This document shows positions 6,226-7,904 of a stretch of 7,904 nucleotides of DNA, piece after piece. The stretch spans positions 1-7,904 of the forward strand of contig JBKHHW010000147.1 of the NCBI GenBank assembly GCA_046538945.1. Direction: 5' to 3'. A program made the position numbers and the translations under genes. Origin of the DNA: JAEZKC01 sp046538945. Lineage in GTDB: Bacteria > Fibrobacterota > Chitinivibrionia > Chitinivibrionales > Chitinispirillaceae. Position 1 is the first letter of the stretch. Every line of letters begins with the position of its first letter. Under the pieces are notes generated by a model that was given only the letters and a program-made list of their open reading frames with translations, had not been told where the DNA came from and ran no database searches.

Positions 6226-6791
6226 AACCCGAACTTGTTCTTCACATCTGCTGCGCGCCTGATGAGGCGTATGTGGTGGACCTTCTCAGAGAATCCTATG
6301 ATCTTCACTGCTTTTTCTGCAACCCCAATATCCACCCGCCTGAAGAATACGACCTGAGGCTTGAAGAGGCCCGCAAAGTGGCCCGGCACTACGGGGTTGC
6401 TTTTACGGGTGATCCCTACGACCAGAGTCTCTGGACAGAAGCGGTAGCGGGGCTCACCCACACGCCTGAAGGCGGCGAGCGGTGCAGGGAGTGCTTTCTT
6501 CTGCGGCTTGGGCGCACGGCGGCATTCTGCAAGTCCATCGGGTATCCCGCGTTCACCACGGTCATGAGCATAAGCCCTCACAAGAGAATCGCCATGCTCA
6601 ACGAAACCGGAGCCGCGGCAGCCAGGGTGTATGGCCTGACCTACGAACCGTTCGATTTCAAGAAGAAAGACGGGTTCAAAAAGAGCATTGTGCTGAGCAG
6701 GGAGCTTGGGCTATACAGACAGGACTACTGCGGGTGTGTGCTGAGCAGAAGGGAGAGCGAGGAGAGGAAGAGAGGGAGGGTACAGGCGTGA
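6222..6791 (+). CDS. queH: Epoxyqueuosine reductase QueH (DUF208 family)
   Basis: QueH reduces epoxyqueuosine to queuosine in the wobble position of tRNAs for Tyr, His, Asp and Asn. It replaces the unrelated cobalamin-dependent QueG in many bacteria. The 189-residue product carries the family's cysteine landmarks: LHICCAP (7-13; Cys10, Cys11), ERCRECFLLRL (86-96; Cys88, Cys91) and YRQDYCGCVLS (165-175; Cys170, Cys172). These serve the [4Fe-4S] cluster and active site. CNPNIHPPEEYDLRLEE (33-49) and TTVMSISPHKR (112-122) are also typical. The residue after CCAP is Asp rather than the Cys seen in many homologues; I recall natural members with Asp there, so it is not taken as damage. The start follows AGGGG (6211-6215) by 6 bases and overlaps the TPR stop, so translation is likely coupled. 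No other queuosine genes are visible. Confidence 0.9.
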   Translation: MKPELVLHICCAPDEAYVVDLLRESYDLHCFFCNPNIHPPEEYDLRLEEARKVARHYGVAFTGDPYDQSLWTEAVAGLTHTPEGGERCRECFLLRLGRTAAFCKSIGYPAFTTVMSISPHKRIAMLNETGAAAARVYGLTYEPFDFKKKDGFKKSIVLSRELGLYRQDYCGCVLSRRESEERKRGRVQA

Positions 6792-6938
6792 AGTTAGTCT
6801 ACCCGCTCCACGTTTCATTTTTACTCTGTTAAGTATGTACATTTCAAACTTTGCACTCTTCTCATCCCCGCTATGATTGGAAAATCAGACTTGGATAGAG
6901 ACAAAGTACTCATCATCCGATTCTTTTTGAGTCCCGTT

Positions 6939-6968
6939 TTGACAATCCTGCATTCCTTCTGATATATT
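6939..6968 (+). promoter_or_regulatory. Strong sigma70-type promoter of the thioredoxin-fusion gene
   Basis: TTGACA (6939-6944) is an exact -35 consensus, followed after 18 bp by TATATT (6963-6968), matching five of six -10 positions. Transcription would start near 6975 and give a leader of about 50 bases, with AGGAG (7011-7015) 9 bases before the ATG at 7025. The 233-bp spacer from 6792 otherwise holds only a weak hairpin (TGATT 6874-6878, AATCA 6883-6887) and no clear terminator for queH. Confidence 0.7.
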
Positions 6969-7024
6969 TAGGCTAATCAACCGGTTTATTATCGATCCCG
7001 AAAAAACATCAGGAGTAGTAAATC

Positions 7025-7904
7025 ATGAAAGCCATGTCCCTAAAGAGCTTGCCGGCAATGCTGATTCTTCTAACAGGCAGTCTGCTGCAGCAGAATCCGC
7101 TCGCCGAACCGTCCCAGACACAAAAAAATACCTCTCACATACAGGTTATTGAATCGACGGAACACTTTGCTTCAGTCTTAAAGAATGCAGGAGACAACCT
7201 GCTCATGTTTGATTTGTACGCGGACTGGTGCATGCCCTGCAGGATACTGTCTCCCATGCTTGAAAAGATTGCCGCGGATATGAAGAACTCCGTTACGGTG
7301 TACAAGATCAATATCGACAAGCATCCCGAACTGGCATCGTTCTTTCAGGTTAGCGGCATTCCGCTTGTAGTGCTGGTAAAGGAGAAGAAGGCTGTCCAGG
7401 CCCTCATGGGGGTGCAGCCCGAGGCGACCTACCGTCGTGCGGTAATTACTCACAGCGGAAAGGATACTGAAGCAAAGCGGGAAGAGCCCCACGGGAAACT
7501 GATCGACGGCGAGAGGGTGATCAATCTGACAACTGCGACAACGGTCGGTGATCTGTATGTGTACCGTGGAGAAGAAGTGAAGCTGGTATTTGAAAAAGTT
7601 GAATTCCCCTATTCGGTCCATCTGCCTGAGCTTGACGTATCGGGAAGTGCTGCTGCGGGAGAGGACCTGGTTGTCAGTTTCAAAGCCGCAAAGACCGGGG
7701 TGTTTTCGATGATGTGCAACGGTCAGTGCCCTACCGGTGACGGGCAGCAGTTTGCAAGAATCGTGGTGCTTGAGTATGAAGCTGATTCCGCCAAAGCAGA
7801 GTTCAAGAATATCAGCGCCCAGGAGACGCGCGCGATAATCAAAAAAGAAAAGCCTCTTCTTCTCGATGTCCGCACCCCCGGCGAATTTTCCCGCGGGTAC
7901 ATAA
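7025..7904 (+). CDS. Exported thioredoxin-cupredoxin-rhodanese fusion, cut by the right edge
   Basis: The frame is open from the ATG at 7025 through 293 codons to the window edge. A signal peptide (basic MKAMSLK, hydrophobic core to about 21, likely cleavage after LA at 26-27) sends it to the periplasm. Residues about 38-140 are a thioredoxin domain: FDLYADWCMPCR with Cys69 and Cys72, the variant dipeptide MP, and the cis-proline loop SGIPLVVLV (Pro113). After a charged linker (about 141-165), residues 165-252 resemble a cupredoxin of the cytochrome oxidase subunit II/CuA type: YSVHLPELDV (196-205), then VFSMMCNGQCPTGDG (226-240), where Cys231 and Cys235 keep the C-x3-C spacing. The usual first His position is Tyr196 and the downstream ligand His is absent, so copper binding is uncertain. 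From about 263 a rhodanese domain begins, with LLLDVRTPGEFSRGY (278-292); its active site would lie beyond the edge. AGGAG precedes the start by 9 bases. Its job may be disulfide, sulfur or copper handling in the envelope, which is inference only. Confidence 0.85.
   Translation, partial: MKAMSLKSLPAMLILLTGSLLQQNPLAEPSQTQKNTSHIQVIESTEHFASVLKNAGDNLLMFDLYADWCMPCRILSPMLEKIAADMKNSVTVYKINIDKHPELASFFQVSGIPLVVLVKEKKAVQALMGVQPEATYRRAVITHSGKDTEAKREEPHGKLIDGERVINLTTATTVGDLYVYRGEEVKLVFEKVEFPYSVHLPELDVSGSAAAGEDLVVSFKAAKTGVFSMMCNGQCPTGDGQQFARIVVLEYEADSAKAEFKNISAQETRAIIKKEKPLLLDVRTPGEFSRGYI

Noticed and set aside
6222..6270. QueH Asp in place of Cys after CCAP as a sign of a dead enzyme
   Set aside because: All the other paired cysteines are present, and I recall natural QueH members with Asp at this place.
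7178..7621. 147-residue minus-strand frame at the right end
   Set aside because: It is antisense to the thioredoxin-cupredoxin frame, which has a signal peptide, a ribosome site and recognisable motifs.
1..7904. CRISPR arrays, tRNA or rRNA genes, insertion-sequence ends
   Set aside because: Reading through the window I saw no spaced direct repeats, no tRNA-like cloverleaf or rRNA segment, and no transposase gene.

Overview
The window looks like chromosome from an uncultured or little-studied Gram-negative bacterium. Evidence for this is a predicted periplasmic thioredoxin-type protein, a membrane protein that resembles RseC/MucC, and ordinary biosynthetic genes that are visibly G+C-rich. The lineage cannot be fixed from the sequence. 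The short repeat types resemble those I associate with environmental and candidate-phylum genomes, but that is only an impression.

Layout. The left end (1-1147) is AT-rich and looks accessory. It has a possible gene fragment running off the left edge on the minus strand, then a minus-strand gene for a small exported protein of unknown function (226-780) with its own sigma70-type promoter. A spacer follows that carries seven copies of an 8-bp tandem repeat and a TATAAT box. From 1148 to 6791 there is a plus-strand run of compact genes: proA (glutamate-5-semialdehyde dehydrogenase), a 171-bp spacer with a palindromic repeat, hisI (phosphoribosyl-AMP cyclohydrolase), alr (alanine racemase), an RseC/MucC-like two-helix membrane protein, a membrane-anchored TPR protein and queH (epoxyqueuosine reductase). 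hisI and alr probably overlap. The RseC-like, TPR and queH genes are joined by two 4-base ATGA overlaps, so they are very likely cotranscribed and translationally coupled. After a 233-bp spacer holding a good TTGACA/TATATT promoter, a new gene starts at 7025 and is cut by the right edge.

How the genes relate. proA, hisI and alr are metabolic genes (proline, histidine, D-alanine for cell wall) without their usual pathway partners beside them. The RseC-like/TPR/queH trio has no obvious shared pathway. Cysteine chemistry recurs: a four-Cys cluster in the RseC-like protein and Fe-S cysteines in QueH.

The most interesting item is the truncated gene at 7025-7904. It encodes a signal peptide, a thioredoxin domain with a WCMPC active site, a cupredoxin/CuA-like domain that keeps a Cys-x3-Cys motif but appears to lack the usual histidine ligands, and the start of a rhodanese domain. 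I do not recognise this domain order as a named family.
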